Shown here piece after piece: positions 17,569 to 26,175 of a stretch of DNA of 64,000 nt. This DNA comes from JAGQVA01 sp041391725. Lineage in GTDB: Bacteria; Bacteroidota; Bacteroidia; J057. The position numbers were made by a program, and so were the translations under genes. The notes below the pieces were generated by a model, which worked only from the letters and a program-made list of their open reading frames with translations, was not told the origin of the DNA and made no database searches. The stretch spans positions 372,001 to 436,000 of the forward strand of contig JAWKNL010000003.1 in the NCBI GenBank assembly GCA_041391725.1, written 5' to 3'. Position 1 is the first letter of the stretch. Every line of letters starts with the position of its first letter.

Positions 17569-19536
17569 ATGTACGATATTATCGAGTTGAACAACAACGA
17601 CCTCCCGGCGTTGAAGGACATTGCGAAGAAACTGAAAATTGAGGAAATCGATAAGCTTGCCAAGCAGGATCTGATTTTTAAGATTCTTGACAAACAGGCA
17701 CTTATGCCCCCCGATCAGTTGAAGGGACTGAAAGAAAGTCCAAAATCCAAAGCTTCTGCGCCTGTAGAAAAAGTAGCTGCGACGCAAGAACTGCCAGAAG
17801 CCGGAGACGATTCGCCAGAAAGCGAAGTAAAAACAAAAACGACCCGCAAAAAAACAGAGGAGAAGCCCTCCCCGCGCAGGCGAACCACCAAGTCCAAAAA
17901 ATCGGAAGAGCCTGAATCTGAGGACACTGAAACAGAAGAGACAGCGCAACCTGAAGAAGATACAATCCTTTCGGAAGTTCCCGCAGCAGAAGAATCTGAA
18001 GAGGGCGGAGAGGATCAACCGGAAGCAGAAGATGGTTCTCAGGAAGGCCCTCAAAACCGCACGCAACGCTCAGATGACGACGGAGACCGCAAACTGCGCA
18101 ACCGCCGCAAGCGCCAAACCCGCAATGAAACTGGCCAGGACTATAATCCTCCTGTAAGACAGGACAGAGATCGTGATCGCGACAACAGAGATCGCGACAG
18201 CAGAGACAGAGATCGCGACAACAGAGATCGCGACAGCAGAGACAGAGATCGCGACAATAGAGATCGCGACAGCAGAGAAAGGGATCGCGACAACAGAGAT
18301 CGCGACAACAGAGAAAGGGATCGCGACAACAGAGATCGCGACCGTGACAGAGACAGACAGCAGCCCTACAATCAGCCACCGGCTATACAGGAGCAGGTCA
18401 TTCCTGCCCCCAATCTCGATGGAGTAATCAGCAATCAGGGCGTTTTGGAGGTTATACCCGAAGGGTACGGCTTTCTCCGTTCCTCCGAATATAATTATCT
18501 GCCGTCTCCTGACGATATTTATGTTTCCCCCTCCCAGATTAAACTATTTGGCCTGAAAACCGGTGATACCGTGTTCGGACAAATCCGCCCTCCCAAAGAC
18601 GGAGAGCGCTATTTTGCCCTTCTGAAGGTGGAAACCATCAACGGGCGCACACCCGATGAAGTAAGAGACCGCATTTATTTTGATCACCTGACGCCACTTT
18701 TCCCGGATGAAAGATTTGTTCTTTCTTCAGAAAAAAGGGAAAAAGATCTGTCATTGCGTATTATTGACCTCTTCTCCCCTATCGGAAAAGGCCAGCGCGG
18801 ACTCATCGTGGCTCAGCCCAAAACCGGTAAAACCGTACTCCTTCAGAAAATAGCCAATGCAATTGCAGCCAATCACCCGGAAGCATATCTCATCATCCTG
18901 CTGATTGATGAACGTCCGGAAGAGGTTACCGATATGGCCCGTAACGTAAATGCAGAGGTGATCGCCTCTACATTCGACGAACCTGCCGACCGCCACGTTC
19001 AGGTTGCTTCTATTGTACTTGAAAAAGCCAAACGCATGGTAGAGTGCGGACATGATGTTGTCATATTATTAGACTCCATTACCCGTCTGGCCCGTGCCCA
19101 TAATACCTGTATGCCGGCTTCAGGAAAAATCCTCTCCGGTGGTGTTGATGCCAACGCACTGCACAAACCCAAGCGGTTTTTTGGTGCTGCCCGTAACATT
19201 GAAAACGGTGGCTCTCTCACGATACTTGCTACCGCGCTTATCGATACAGGCAGCAAAATGGATGAGGTGATCTTTGAAGAATTTAAGGGAACCGGCAATA
19301 TGGAGCTTCAGCTCGACCGCAGGCTCGCCAACCGCCGTGTTTACCCGGCGATCGATGTTACCGCCTCCGGTACACGCCGCGAAGACCTCCTCATGGATCC
19401 CGGAGACATCAACCGTATCTGGGTGCTGCGCAAGTTTATGGCAGACATGAACCCGATCGAAGGTATGGAATTCCTGCGTGAACGTATGTCCAATACCATA
19501 GATAATGACGAGTTCCTGCTTTCTATGAACGGGTAA
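17569..19536 (+). CDS. rho: Transcription termination factor Rho with extended arginine/aspartate-rich N-terminus
   Basis: 655 aa, against about 420 for E. coli Rho. Residues 1-50 are the Rho_N helical domain. Residues about 55-280 are a low-complexity insertion: an acidic/lysine-rich part and then an R-D repeat block (199-264). The cold-shock-type RNA-binding domain follows (GVLEVIPEGYGFLR), then the ATPase core with Walker A AQPKTGKT at 415-422, VVILLDSITRLARAHN, and the C-terminal R-loop region. All catalytic elements are present. It terminates transcription as an RNA-translocating hexamer. Such insertions are known in Bacteroidota and can promote phase separation in some species; for this protein that is inference. 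Confidence 0.97.
   Translation: MYDIIELNNNDLPALKDIAKKLKIEEIDKLAKQDLIFKILDKQALMPPDQLKGLKESPKSKASAPVEKVAATQELPEAGDDSPESEVKTKTTRKKTEEKPSPRRRTTKSKKSEEPESEDTETEETAQPEEDTILSEVPAAEESEEGGEDQPEAEDGSQEGPQNRTQRSDDDGDRKLRNRRKRQTRNETGQDYNPPVRQDRDRDRDNRDRDSRDRDRDNRDRDSRDRDRDNRDRDSRERDRDNRDRDNRERDRDNRDRDRDRDRQQPYNQPPAIQEQVIPAPNLDGVISNQGVLEVIPEGYGFLRSSEYNYLPSPDDIYVSPSQIKLFGLKTGDTVFGQIRPPKDGERYFALLKVETINGRTPDEVRDRIYFDHLTPLFPDERFVLSSEKREKDLSLRIIDLFSPIGKGQRGLIVAQPKTGKTVLLQKIANAIAANHPEAYLIILLIDERPEEVTDMARNVNAEVIASTFDEPADRHVQVASIVLEKAKRMVECGHDVVILLDSITRLARAHNTCMPASGKILSGGVDANALHKPKRFFGAARNIENGGSLTILATALIDTGSKMDEVIFEEFKGTGNMELQLDRRLANRRVYPAIDVTASGTRREDLLMDPGDINRIWVLRKFMADMNPIEGMEFLRERMSNTIDNDEFLLSMNG
18161..18356 (+). 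repeat. 36-base coding tandem repeat in rho (12-residue R-D repeat)
   Basis: About five units of a 36-base repeat built on AGAGATCGCGACAACAGAG, encoding RDRDNRDRDSRD with N/S and D/E swaps. Units are nearly identical at the DNA level, so copy number may vary by slippage while keeping the frame. Confidence 0.85.
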
Positions 19537-19560
19537 ACTTTTTAAGTATAAATTCTCCGG

Positions 19561-19608
19561 AGCCACGAATGCACGTTTAACTTGTGTATTCGTGGCTTCC
19601 TTGTTTTT
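19561..19608 (+). terminator. Terminator after rho
   Basis: AGCCACGAAT (19561-19570) pairs perfectly with ATTCGTGGCT (19588-19597); GCAC/GTGT extends the stem to about 14 pairs. TCCTTGTTTTT follows. It also lies downstream of the convergent toxin gene. Confidence 0.85.
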
Positions 19609-19633
19609 GACCGAAGATAAAATCACAAGTGAA

Positions 19634-19984
19634 TCAATTTTCCAGATCCAGCACAATCTTTAAGTTATCTCTGATAAGCCTGGAAATGGTCTCCGGCAGA
19701 ACTCCGATCTTTTTTGTAAGTCTCTTATTATCAATTGCCCTTATCTGATCAACCATTATATCACAATCCTGTATAATATTGGCTGTGCCCTTTTTCAGAT
19801 GTACTCTCAAAATTTCAGCACCGTTCTTCACATTCGTTGTTATCGGGCATATAATGGTAGATGGATGAGGTAATTTATTCAGAAGATTGGTCTGTATGAC
19901 CACTACCAGCCTGGTCTTTCCCGGCTCTGTTCCAATTTGCGGATTCAGGTCTGCTATCCAAATTTCAAATTGAGAAATCTCCAT
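19634..19984 (-). CDS. MazF/PemK-type endoribonuclease toxin
   Basis: 116 aa. The fold starts with EIWIADLNPQIGTEPGKTRLVVVIQ, the MazF/PemK pattern (strand, PxxGxExxKxRPVvv-like), followed by STIICPITTNV and CDIMVDQIRAID, which corresponds to the conserved Q-I-R region. It would cleave mRNA at short sequence motifs when free of antitoxin. The start overlaps the end of the upstream antitoxin gene by 20 bases, the normal antitoxin-first order. Base composition is A/T-rich compared with the rho and polysaccharide genes, which fits a mobile module. Confidence 0.88.
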   Translation of the reverse strand: MEISQFEIWIADLNPQIGTEPGKTRLVVVIQTNLLNKLPHPSTIICPITTNVKNGAEILRVHLKKGTANIIQDCDIMVDQIRAIDNKRLTKKIGVLPETISRLIRDNLKIVLDLEN

Positions 19985-20204
19985 AATCTATATTTTCAAA
20001 CTCTTCCAAAACAGACAGAGAATCCTCTTTCACCAAATGAGATTCCTTCTCTAACTTTTTCTCAAGAATCAGCCGTTTTTGTAACCGATTATAATAGTCC
20101 AATGCCTCATTTATATATCGGTTCCTTGATTTCTTAATCTCGGAAAGGATTTTTTCCGTTTCACCAAAAATTGAGGTGTCTATCTTGAGAGATATTGTTT
20201 TCAT
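19965..20204 (-). CDS. Ribbon-helix-helix-like antitoxin partner of the MazF toxin
   Basis: 79 aa. The N-terminus MKTISLKIDTSIFGETEKI and the helices after it fit a ribbon-helix-helix DNA-binding dimer; the charged C-terminal half (EDSLSVLEEFENIDYGDF) would wrap the toxin. The sequence match is by pattern and by position: it is directly upstream of, and overlaps, the MazF-type gene. It should repress its own promoter, for which a -7 element is visible 21 bases upstream. Confidence 0.75.
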   Translation of the reverse strand: MKTISLKIDTSIFGETEKILSEIKKSRNRYINEALDYYNRLQKRLILEKKLEKESHLVKEDSLSVLEEFENIDYGDFSI

Positions 20205-20224
20205 AAAATACGATTTACATATCC

Positions 20225-20232
20225 CAAAAGTA
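20225..20232 (-). promoter_or_regulatory. -7 promoter element of the toxin-antitoxin pair
   Basis: The minus strand reads TACTTTTG, an exact TAnnTTTG match, 21 bases before the antitoxin ATG. No matching -33 element at the usual distance. Confidence 0.4.
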
Positions 20233-20316
20233 TATATTTCGGGGATATTTTCCTAGCCAAGTTTGTCGAAACAGTTCCAATGAATTTTTGTAATTTCGCA
20301 GGCGAATTTTACGGGA

Positions 20317-21312
20317 ATGAATGAATCTCTCCGAAAGCTCCTGCAAATGGAAACGGAAATCCCCCCCCGGGCTTTTCCCGCTCCACTGTTTATCGCAGGC
20401 TGCATGCGAAGCGGAACCTCGCTTCTCGTTGACAAAATAAGCCAGCACCCGCAGTTGCTCAAAATCGGAATGGAACTCAACGATATCTGGACAGCCATAG
20501 GTGAGGCTCCCTGCGTAGGCTACTGTACGCATCGCGATGATTCTCACGCTTCATTTACCGCTGCGGCCAACATGGCTCACTATTTTGACCGTTTTATCGC
20601 TGATGCCAAATCCCCCCGCCGCTATCTGATGCGGATCAGCAACCTGTTTCGTTTTGGTTCCGGGGCATTTTTCTACGACTGGGATCACCTCATCCCCGTC
20701 AATAAATCACCCCACCTCACCAATAAAATCAGATACGTACATTCCCTTTTCCCTCAATCCAAAATCGTACTGATTATACGCTCCATAGAAGGGCACTGCG
20801 CCAGTACCAAAGTGTTTTTTGACCGGGAATACGAACTGCTGAAAAGACTAAATCATATTCCGGAAGACCCCGCAGGCTGTTATACGCGCTTTCCGGAATC
20901 TTTTACACCTGAAGGTGTCATCTCCGGCAGACATTACCCCGGCGATTTCTCGGTCATCCCTGAAATGTGGATCAGGCTCAATGCCCTCGGGCTCAGGGAT
21001 ATTCTGACACTCCCTCAGGATAAATACTGTATTATCGGTTACGAAGATCTGGTAAACCGCCAGCCGGAAGTGCTGGAAAAACTGTTTGCATTTCTTCAAC
21101 TCCATCCCCGTCATCACAAAAAAGCCCTGCAAATACAAAACTCCGGGCTAAAGGTCATCAACACTTCTACCGAAGGCGATCCGCTCAAAAAATGGAAAAA
21201 ACACCTCTCTGAGCAGGAAATGGCAACGATCAGCCAGACCATAGAAATATTTCAGGAGGATTACAATTTTATTAGCCGAACCCTCGAAGAAAAAAATATT
21301 CTTGCATCATGA
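20317..21312 (+). CDS. Sulfotransferase-family protein
   Basis: 331 aa. The 5'-phosphosulfate-binding loop is APLFIAGCMRSGTSLL (core at residues 28-35) and the 3'-phosphate-binding strand is KIVLIIRSIEGHCAST. These are the two PAPS-binding signatures of the sulfotransferase_3 group, which includes carbohydrate and tyrosyl-protein sulfotransferases. There are no membrane segments. It is the first gene of the polysaccharide cluster and overlaps the following glycosyltransferase gene by four bases, so a sugar acceptor is likely (inference). This suggests that the glycan made by the cluster is sulfated. Confidence 0.82.
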   Translation: MNESLRKLLQMETEIPPRAFPAPLFIAGCMRSGTSLLVDKISQHPQLLKIGMELNDIWTAIGEAPCVGYCTHRDDSHASFTAAANMAHYFDRFIADAKSPRRYLMRISNLFRFGSGAFFYDWDHLIPVNKSPHLTNKIRYVHSLFPQSKIVLIIRSIEGHCASTKVFFDREYELLKRLNHIPEDPAGCYTRFPESFTPEGVISGRHYPGDFSVIPEMWIRLNALGLRDILTLPQDKYCIIGYEDLVNRQPEVLEKLFAFLQLHPRHHKKALQIQNSGLKVINTSTEGDPLKKWKKHLSEQEMATISQTIEIFQEDYNFISRTLEEKNILAS

Positions 21313-22544
21313 ACAAACGTATCGCCGCTTTTAAAATCCTGATGATCAAAGTCCGGCGAAAACTGGGACTACTGACCAGTTCTGCGTTTGATTTTGTGCT
21401 TTTTCAGATAGGAAAGGGAAAATCAGTCCATGATACTTCATCAGGGCAAAAGGTGATCGTCTATCTCTGCGAACTGATTCCTGCACGGGCAGGCCGGATG
21501 GCAAAGTGGGTCAACCGCGACCCCCTGTTTGAGGTTATCCTCGTATGCCACCAGGACGGATATGTGCCCGAATTTGCAGGCGGGCATTTCAGCCGGGAAT
21601 ACAAGTATCGCAACAAATGGCATCTGCGCGCCATTCTCCGCAGCCTGGGCAATATCCAGGTCATACATGCCTTTGCACCGAAATGCGAATATCCCGAAGT
21701 GGCCAGAAAATTTACGGGAAAACCGTTTTTCCTCGATATGCAGGATGTGGTCGTTACCTACCACGGACTTACGCCTCCCTATGCCTGGGCGCGGAAGGAA
21801 ATCATTTATGAAAAATCATGCCTCTCCGAAGCAGATATGGTTATCGGCCAAAGTCTGGAACCACGGGCAGGATTTCTGAAATATGGAATCAGCAAGCGGC
21901 CACCGACCATGTTTTTTCCGCTTTACTGCGATGATGACAGCCTGAAGCCCCAGGGCGGAAAAAATCTGAATGGCGAAATTCACGTTGTGTATGCAGGAGG
22001 CATTGCAGGTTCACACCGCGACAGGCGTCAGTTTGGTATCCTTCAGTTTCACCACCTGATTGAGGAACTCAGCCGGCAGCAGATTCATTTCCACGTCTAT
22101 CCCAGTCCCTCCACGCTTCCGCCCGACTACGAAGAATACTACGGGATCGCATCAAAAAATCCATTTTTCCACATTCACGAACCAGTTGACAACGAAGCGC
22201 TCACCGACGAACTTCAAAAATATCATTTTGGCATCCTTCCCTTTTTCGGAGAAGACAGCGATCTGAAGGAAGACAAAATGAAATATGCCACCTCGCTGAA
22301 GATGTTCAATTTTATGGAAGCCGGTCTGCCGGTGATTATTTCCCGCGACATTTTTTACCAGTGGTGGATTGTCATGCGGAAAAATGCGGGAATCAGCGTG
22401 TCCAAAAGCGATATTCCCGGTCTGGGCGAAAAACTGAGGAATACAGACTACCCACAACTTTTGAAAAACGTAGATACCTACCGAAGGGAGCTTTCACTGA
22501 GCAACCATATTCCCCGGCTAAAAAAACTTTATCTAAACGCGTAA
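21309..22544 (+). CDS. GT-B-fold glycosyltransferase
   Basis: 411 aa. It has a two-domain GT-B layout: an N-terminal acceptor half, and a C-terminal half with IHVVYAGGIAGSHRDRRQFG as the first strand-loop of the donor site, then HFHVYPSPS, and KYATSLKMFNFMEAGLPVIIS, the glycosyltransferase-1-like motif (K-x-x-E-x-x-x-x-G-x-P) with the donor-binding glutamate. There is no transmembrane helix; it would act at the inner face of the membrane on a lipid-linked sugar. Donor and acceptor cannot be predicted. Coupled to the sulfotransferase gene. Confidence 0.8.
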   Translation: MNKRIAAFKILMIKVRRKLGLLTSSAFDFVLFQIGKGKSVHDTSSGQKVIVYLCELIPARAGRMAKWVNRDPLFEVILVCHQDGYVPEFAGGHFSREYKYRNKWHLRAILRSLGNIQVIHAFAPKCEYPEVARKFTGKPFFLDMQDVVVTYHGLTPPYAWARKEIIYEKSCLSEADMVIGQSLEPRAGFLKYGISKRPPTMFFPLYCDDDSLKPQGGKNLNGEIHVVYAGGIAGSHRDRRQFGILQFHHLIEELSRQQIHFHVYPSPSTLPPDYEEYYGIASKNPFFHIHEPVDNEALTDELQKYHFGILPFFGEDSDLKEDKMKYATSLKMFNFMEAGLPVIISRDIFYQWWIVMRKNAGISVSKSDIPGLGEKLRNTDYPQLLKNVDTYRRELSLSNHIPRLKKLYLNA

Positions 22545-22547
22545 GCC

Positions 22548-23183
22548 ATGAACATCATCATTGTAGGAGCAAATCCGAAAGGCCAGGCCAAGGTCGTACT
22601 TGAAATTGCGGAAGCCGAAAACAGATACAGGGTGGTGGGATTTATCGACGATGATCCGGGTAAAAAGGGATTGGCAATCAGAGAGCGGGAAGTATTGGGA
22701 GGAATGAAAGATTTGCCCGTACTCGCCGAAAAACTCAGCATTGGTGGCGGTATCGCCGGATTCGCCCACAACCAACTTCGGAGGGAAATAGGAAAAAGGT
22801 TGATTGGCATGGGACTGGAACTGATAAACACCATTCACCCAACGGCGCATATGGATTCTGACGTAAGTATTGGAAGGGGTGTGGTCATTTCTCCGGGTGT
22901 AAATATTGTGACTGGTACGGTGGTGGGCGATTCGGTAAATATTCTCACTGGCGCTACGATCGATCACGACAATATCGTGGAAGACGGGGTAGTAATTTCA
23001 CCGGGGGTACATACCAGCGGGCGGGTAATCATCCGAAGAGATGTATTTGTGGGAACCGGGGCTATTTTCCTGCCTGATGTGGAGATTGGAGAAGGTGCGT
23101 ATATAGGAGCAGGCGCTGTAGTCAGAAAAAATGTACCGCCGGGAGAAGTTTGGGCGGGGGTACCGGCACGAAGGATCAGGTAG
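22548..23183 (+). CDS. PglD/NeuD-type sugar O- or N-acyltransferase
   Basis: 211 aa. The N-terminal Rossmann-like part (NIIIVGANPKGQAKVVLEIAE, FIDDDPGKKG) is followed by a left-handed beta-helix of hexapeptide repeats (DVSIGRGVVISPGVNIVTG, VVGDSVNIL and later turns) ending in GVPARRIR. This is the PglD/NeuD architecture, which transfers an acetyl group from acetyl-CoA to an amino sugar or sialic-acid-like sugar. An aminotransferase gene lies three genes downstream, as in PglD/PglE pairs, so N-acetylation of the amino group it installs is likely (inference). It starts three bases after the glycosyltransferase stop. Confidence 0.87.
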   Translation: MNIIIVGANPKGQAKVVLEIAEAENRYRVVGFIDDDPGKKGLAIREREVLGGMKDLPVLAEKLSIGGGIAGFAHNQLRREIGKRLIGMGLELINTIHPTAHMDSDVSIGRGVVISPGVNIVTGTVVGDSVNILTGATIDHDNIVEDGVVISPGVHTSGRVIIRRDVFVGTGAIFLPDVEIGEGAYIGAGAVVRKNVPPGEVWAGVPARRIR

Positions 23184-23251
23184 GTTTTGGATAATGTTTC
23201 AATTTCCCCGCAATTGCTGTAAATTCGCTGGTCAAAAATAAAGCGTGTCTC

Positions 23252-24247
23252 ATGAGCAAAAACAAACTGCAAAACATATTTATCACCGGCGGAGCCGGAT
23301 ACGTAGGCGCGGTGTTGGTTCCCAAACTTCTCCGCCGCGGTTACAACGTCACCGTTCTGGATCTGATGATTTACGGAGATGACGTTATCGAAAACCATCC
23401 CCACCTCACCAAAGTAAAAGGTGACATCCGCGATCAGGAGATTCTCCGAAAAACCATACCCGGCCACGATGCCGTGATTCACCTGGCCTGTATTTCCAAC
23501 GACCCCAGCTTCGACCTCAATCCAGAACTGGGCAAGTCCATCAACCTCGATGCATTTGAGCCACTGGTACAGATTTCGCGCGAGGCAGGGGTAAAACGGT
23601 TTATTTACGCTTCGTCCTCCAGCGTTTACGGGATCAAGGATGAGCCGAACGTAACGGAAGAAATGAGCCTCGAGCCGCTGACCGACTATTCGAAGTTTAA
23701 GGCTATGTGTGAAGAAATCCTTGCAAAATACCAGGCAGATGATTTCACCACCGTCACCATCCGCCCTTCCACTGTATGTGGTTATTCTCCCCGCCAGCGC
23801 CTCGATCTGGTAGTGAATATTCTGACCAATCTGGCCATCAATAAAGGAGAAATCACGGTATTTGGCGGAGAGCAGAAACGCCCGAATATTCATATTGAAG
23901 ATATGACCGACCTTTACTGCATGCTGCTCGAACTTCCCGATGAAAAAATTGCAGGAAAAATTTATAATGCCGGTTATGAAAACCATCCGGTGGCAGAGCT
24001 CGCCGAAATCGTCAAAAATGTCGTTGGTCCGCAGGTAAATGTCATTACCTCACCTACCGATGATCTGCGTTCCTATCACGTGTCCTCACAGAAAATCAAG
24101 GAAGAAATCGGATTTGAGGCACAACACTCTATTGGCGACGCAGTCAGAGATCTGAAGATCGCCTTTGACAATGGCATGCTGCCCAACCCACTGAGCGATC
24201 CGAAGTACTTTAATGTGAAGCTGATGCAAAAAATTGATCTGAAATAA
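23252..24247 (+). CDS. NAD-dependent sugar epimerase/dehydratase (SDR)
   Basis: 331 aa extended SDR. NAD-binding glycine motif GGAGYVGAVL at the N-terminus, DIRD acidic segment, serine-rich IYASSSSVYG, and the catalytic Y-S-K-F-K (YxxxK). It would epimerise, dehydrate or reduce a nucleotide sugar. Substrate specificity is not evident; given the GmhA- and HldE-like genes downstream, a nucleotide-heptose is one candidate (inference). The stop TAA shares one base with the next gene's ATG (TAATG). Confidence 0.87.
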   Translation: MSKNKLQNIFITGGAGYVGAVLVPKLLRRGYNVTVLDLMIYGDDVIENHPHLTKVKGDIRDQEILRKTIPGHDAVIHLACISNDPSFDLNPELGKSINLDAFEPLVQISREAGVKRFIYASSSSVYGIKDEPNVTEEMSLEPLTDYSKFKAMCEEILAKYQADDFTTVTIRPSTVCGYSPRQRLDLVVNILTNLAINKGEITVFGGEQKRPNIHIEDMTDLYCMLLELPDEKIAGKIYNAGYENHPVAELAEIVKNVVGPQVNVITSPTDDLRSYHVSSQKIKEEIGFEAQHSIGDAVRDLKIAFDNGMLPNPLSDPKYFNVKLMQKIDLK

Positions 24248-25041
24248 TGGCTATTCCTTATTCCCAACCTACTGCAGAACTTAGCCTGGAGGAAATGGTC
24301 AGGCAAATCAAAGAGCGGAGAGACTTTGTACTCTCCAATTTCAGGCTTCTGCGGAAAGTGGATCCCAATGACCACTATTGGAAAAGTTTTGAAAACCTGG
24401 ATGAATATCGAAGGGACGGCGAGATATTTGAAACAGGAATGGTACAAAGCTGGATTGGGAGCAATTATTCACCCAAAACCATTCTGGAAATAGGCACCCG
24501 AACAGGCGGATCGCTCATATCGCTTTTGTCTGCATACCATAGTTATGAGGGAGTTGAAATTGTATCATTTGACCTCTGGCGGGAATACTTCAGCGTTACA
24601 AGCCTTTCCCGAATGCTCACCCGGCTCAGAGGTTCTGCCGACGGTCATTCGAATATTAATATTTCAAGGAAATATATGCGGTACTTTGACTTTTTGATCC
24701 GCTATTTTTCTACCGGAAAAGTGAGGCGAAATCTTCGGTATTTTAATATTCCCACCCATAATATTCGATTCGTGTCCGGAGACTCACGCGTTACAGTTCC
24801 AGCATATTTCCGGGAAAATCCTGATAAAAAATTTGATTATATATTGGTAGATGGTGCTCATGATGAAGAAACCGCTCTCATTGATCTTAGAAACGTGGCT
24901 GACCATGTGGCACCTGGTGGATTTTTATTATTTGATGATATAGGTCCCGAAGGATATAAACTGGGGAATGTCTGGAAAACATTTTCCGTCGAACAGCAGC
25001 ATAATTTTAATTTTTACGAAGTATGGCACGCAAAGGCGTAG
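24247..25041 (+). CDS. Class I SAM-dependent methyltransferase (Methyltransf_24/CmcI-like)
   Basis: 264 aa. The SAM-binding motif is TILEIGTRTGGSLISL, with the acidic motif II at IVSFDLWR and FDYILVDGAHDEETALIDL followed by LAPGG-like VAPGGFLLFDDI. This matches the cephalosporin-hydroxylase/Methyltransf_24 group common in polysaccharide clusters, which methylate sugars. The middle part (about residues 120-180) is basic and A/T-rich in codons, unlike its neighbours, hinting at separate acquisition. Translationally coupled to the epimerase gene. Confidence 0.82.
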   Translation: MAIPYSQPTAELSLEEMVRQIKERRDFVLSNFRLLRKVDPNDHYWKSFENLDEYRRDGEIFETGMVQSWIGSNYSPKTILEIGTRTGGSLISLLSAYHSYEGVEIVSFDLWREYFSVTSLSRMLTRLRGSADGHSNINISRKYMRYFDFLIRYFSTGKVRRNLRYFNIPTHNIRFVSGDSRVTVPAYFRENPDKKFDYILVDGAHDEETALIDLRNVADHVAPGGFLLFDDIGPEGYKLGNVWKTFSVEQQHNFNFYEVWHAKA

Positions 25042-25062
25042 CCTGGGCAAAAAAAATAATCT

Positions 25063-26175
25063 ATGCAGGTAATACAAAGACAGATTCCCTACGTCAATAT
25101 CGGCATACAAACGTCTCTCTATAAAGAAGAGGTATTGGCCGAAATAGAAAAAGTGCTGGAAAGCGGCATGTATATTCTGGGCGAAAGGGTTGCCCGGTTT
25201 GAATCCGATTTTGCCAAACTTTGCGGTACAAAATACGCTGTAGGCGTCAATAATGGCACCGACGCCCTGTTTCTGGTCATGCGCGGGCTGGGTATCGGCC
25301 CCGGCGACGAGGTGATTGTACCGCCAAACTCCTTTCTGGCCTCTGCTTCATCTATCGCCCTGATCGGCGCTACGCCTGTCTTTGTGGATGTGCGCGGGGA
25401 CTACAACCTCGATCCTGAAAAGATTGAAAAAGCAATCACCCCGCACACAAAAGCCATCGCACCTGTACATCTCACCGGCAGGCCTGCAGATATGGCGCCC
25501 ATTATGGCTATTGCCGAAAAACACAACCTGTATGTGATCGAGGATTGCGCCCAGGCCGTAGGTGCTACTTACCAGGGTCAACCTGTAGGCTCCTTCGGCA
25601 TTGCCGGAGGTTTTAGTCTCCACCCTTTGAAAAACCTCAACGCCGTCGGAGACGGAGGCATGATCACCACCAATGACGACCGTCTCTACGAATATCTCCT
25701 CAAAGCCAGGAATCACGGGCTGAAAAACCGCGATGAATGCGAATTCTGGAGCTACAACTCCCGCCTTGACTCCATACAGGCAGCCATCCTTCAGGTAAAA
25801 CTCAAATACCTCGACCAATGGAACAACCGCCGCCGCGAAATTGCTGCCAAATACCAGCAACGTATTGGCAATTATGTCTGGGTACCTCAGGACGGCCCGG
25901 GAATGAAATCGGTTTACCATACCTTCATCATACAGACCGACCGCAGAAATGAATTGATGAGTTTTCTGAAGGAAAACGGCGTGGACTCCAAGGTTCATTA
26001 TCCTATTTCCATTCACCTACAGGAAGCTGCGGCCTATCTGGGTTATAAACGCGGAGATTTTCCGGTTGCAGAGCGACAAATGGATACTATACTGAGCCTG
26101 CCGGTATTTCCCGAGCTCCTCGACGAGGAGGTAAATTATATTTGCGACACCATCGAAAGATTTTTCCATTCATGA
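25063..26175 (+). CDS. DegT/DnrJ/EryC1-family PLP-dependent sugar aminotransferase
   Basis: 370 aa. Transfers an amino group, usually from glutamate, to a keto-sugar nucleotide. The PLP-binding lysine is K190 in FSLHPLKNLNAVGDGG; D161 (VIEDCAQA) contacts the pyridine nitrogen. The substrate-proximal GVNNGTDALFL loop is present. The length is normal. It probably works with the acyltransferase at 22548 and one of the SDR enzymes to make an N-acyl amino sugar. Its stop overlaps the following epimerase start (ATGA). Confidence 0.94.
   Translation: MQVIQRQIPYVNIGIQTSLYKEEVLAEIEKVLESGMYILGERVARFESDFAKLCGTKYAVGVNNGTDALFLVMRGLGIGPGDEVIVPPNSFLASASSIALIGATPVFVDVRGDYNLDPEKIEKAITPHTKAIAPVHLTGRPADMAPIMAIAEKHNLYVIEDCAQAVGATYQGQPVGSFGIAGGFSLHPLKNLNAVGDGGMITTNDDRLYEYLLKARNHGLKNRDECEFWSYNSRLDSIQAAILQVKLKYLDQWNNRRREIAAKYQQRIGNYVWVPQDGPGMKSVYHTFIIQTDRRNELMSFLKENGVDSKVHYPISIHLQEAAAYLGYKRGDFPVAERQMDTILSLPVFPELLDEEVNYICDTIERFFHS

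Noticed and set aside
18161..18356. Regular repeat that could suggest a CRISPR array
   Set aside because: The units are direct, without unique spacers, in frame with Rho and coding for an R-D tract.
22964..23986. Open frame on the minus strand across the acyltransferase and first epimerase genes
   Set aside because: Both genes on the plus strand are full-length and well conserved; this frame has no recognisable domain.
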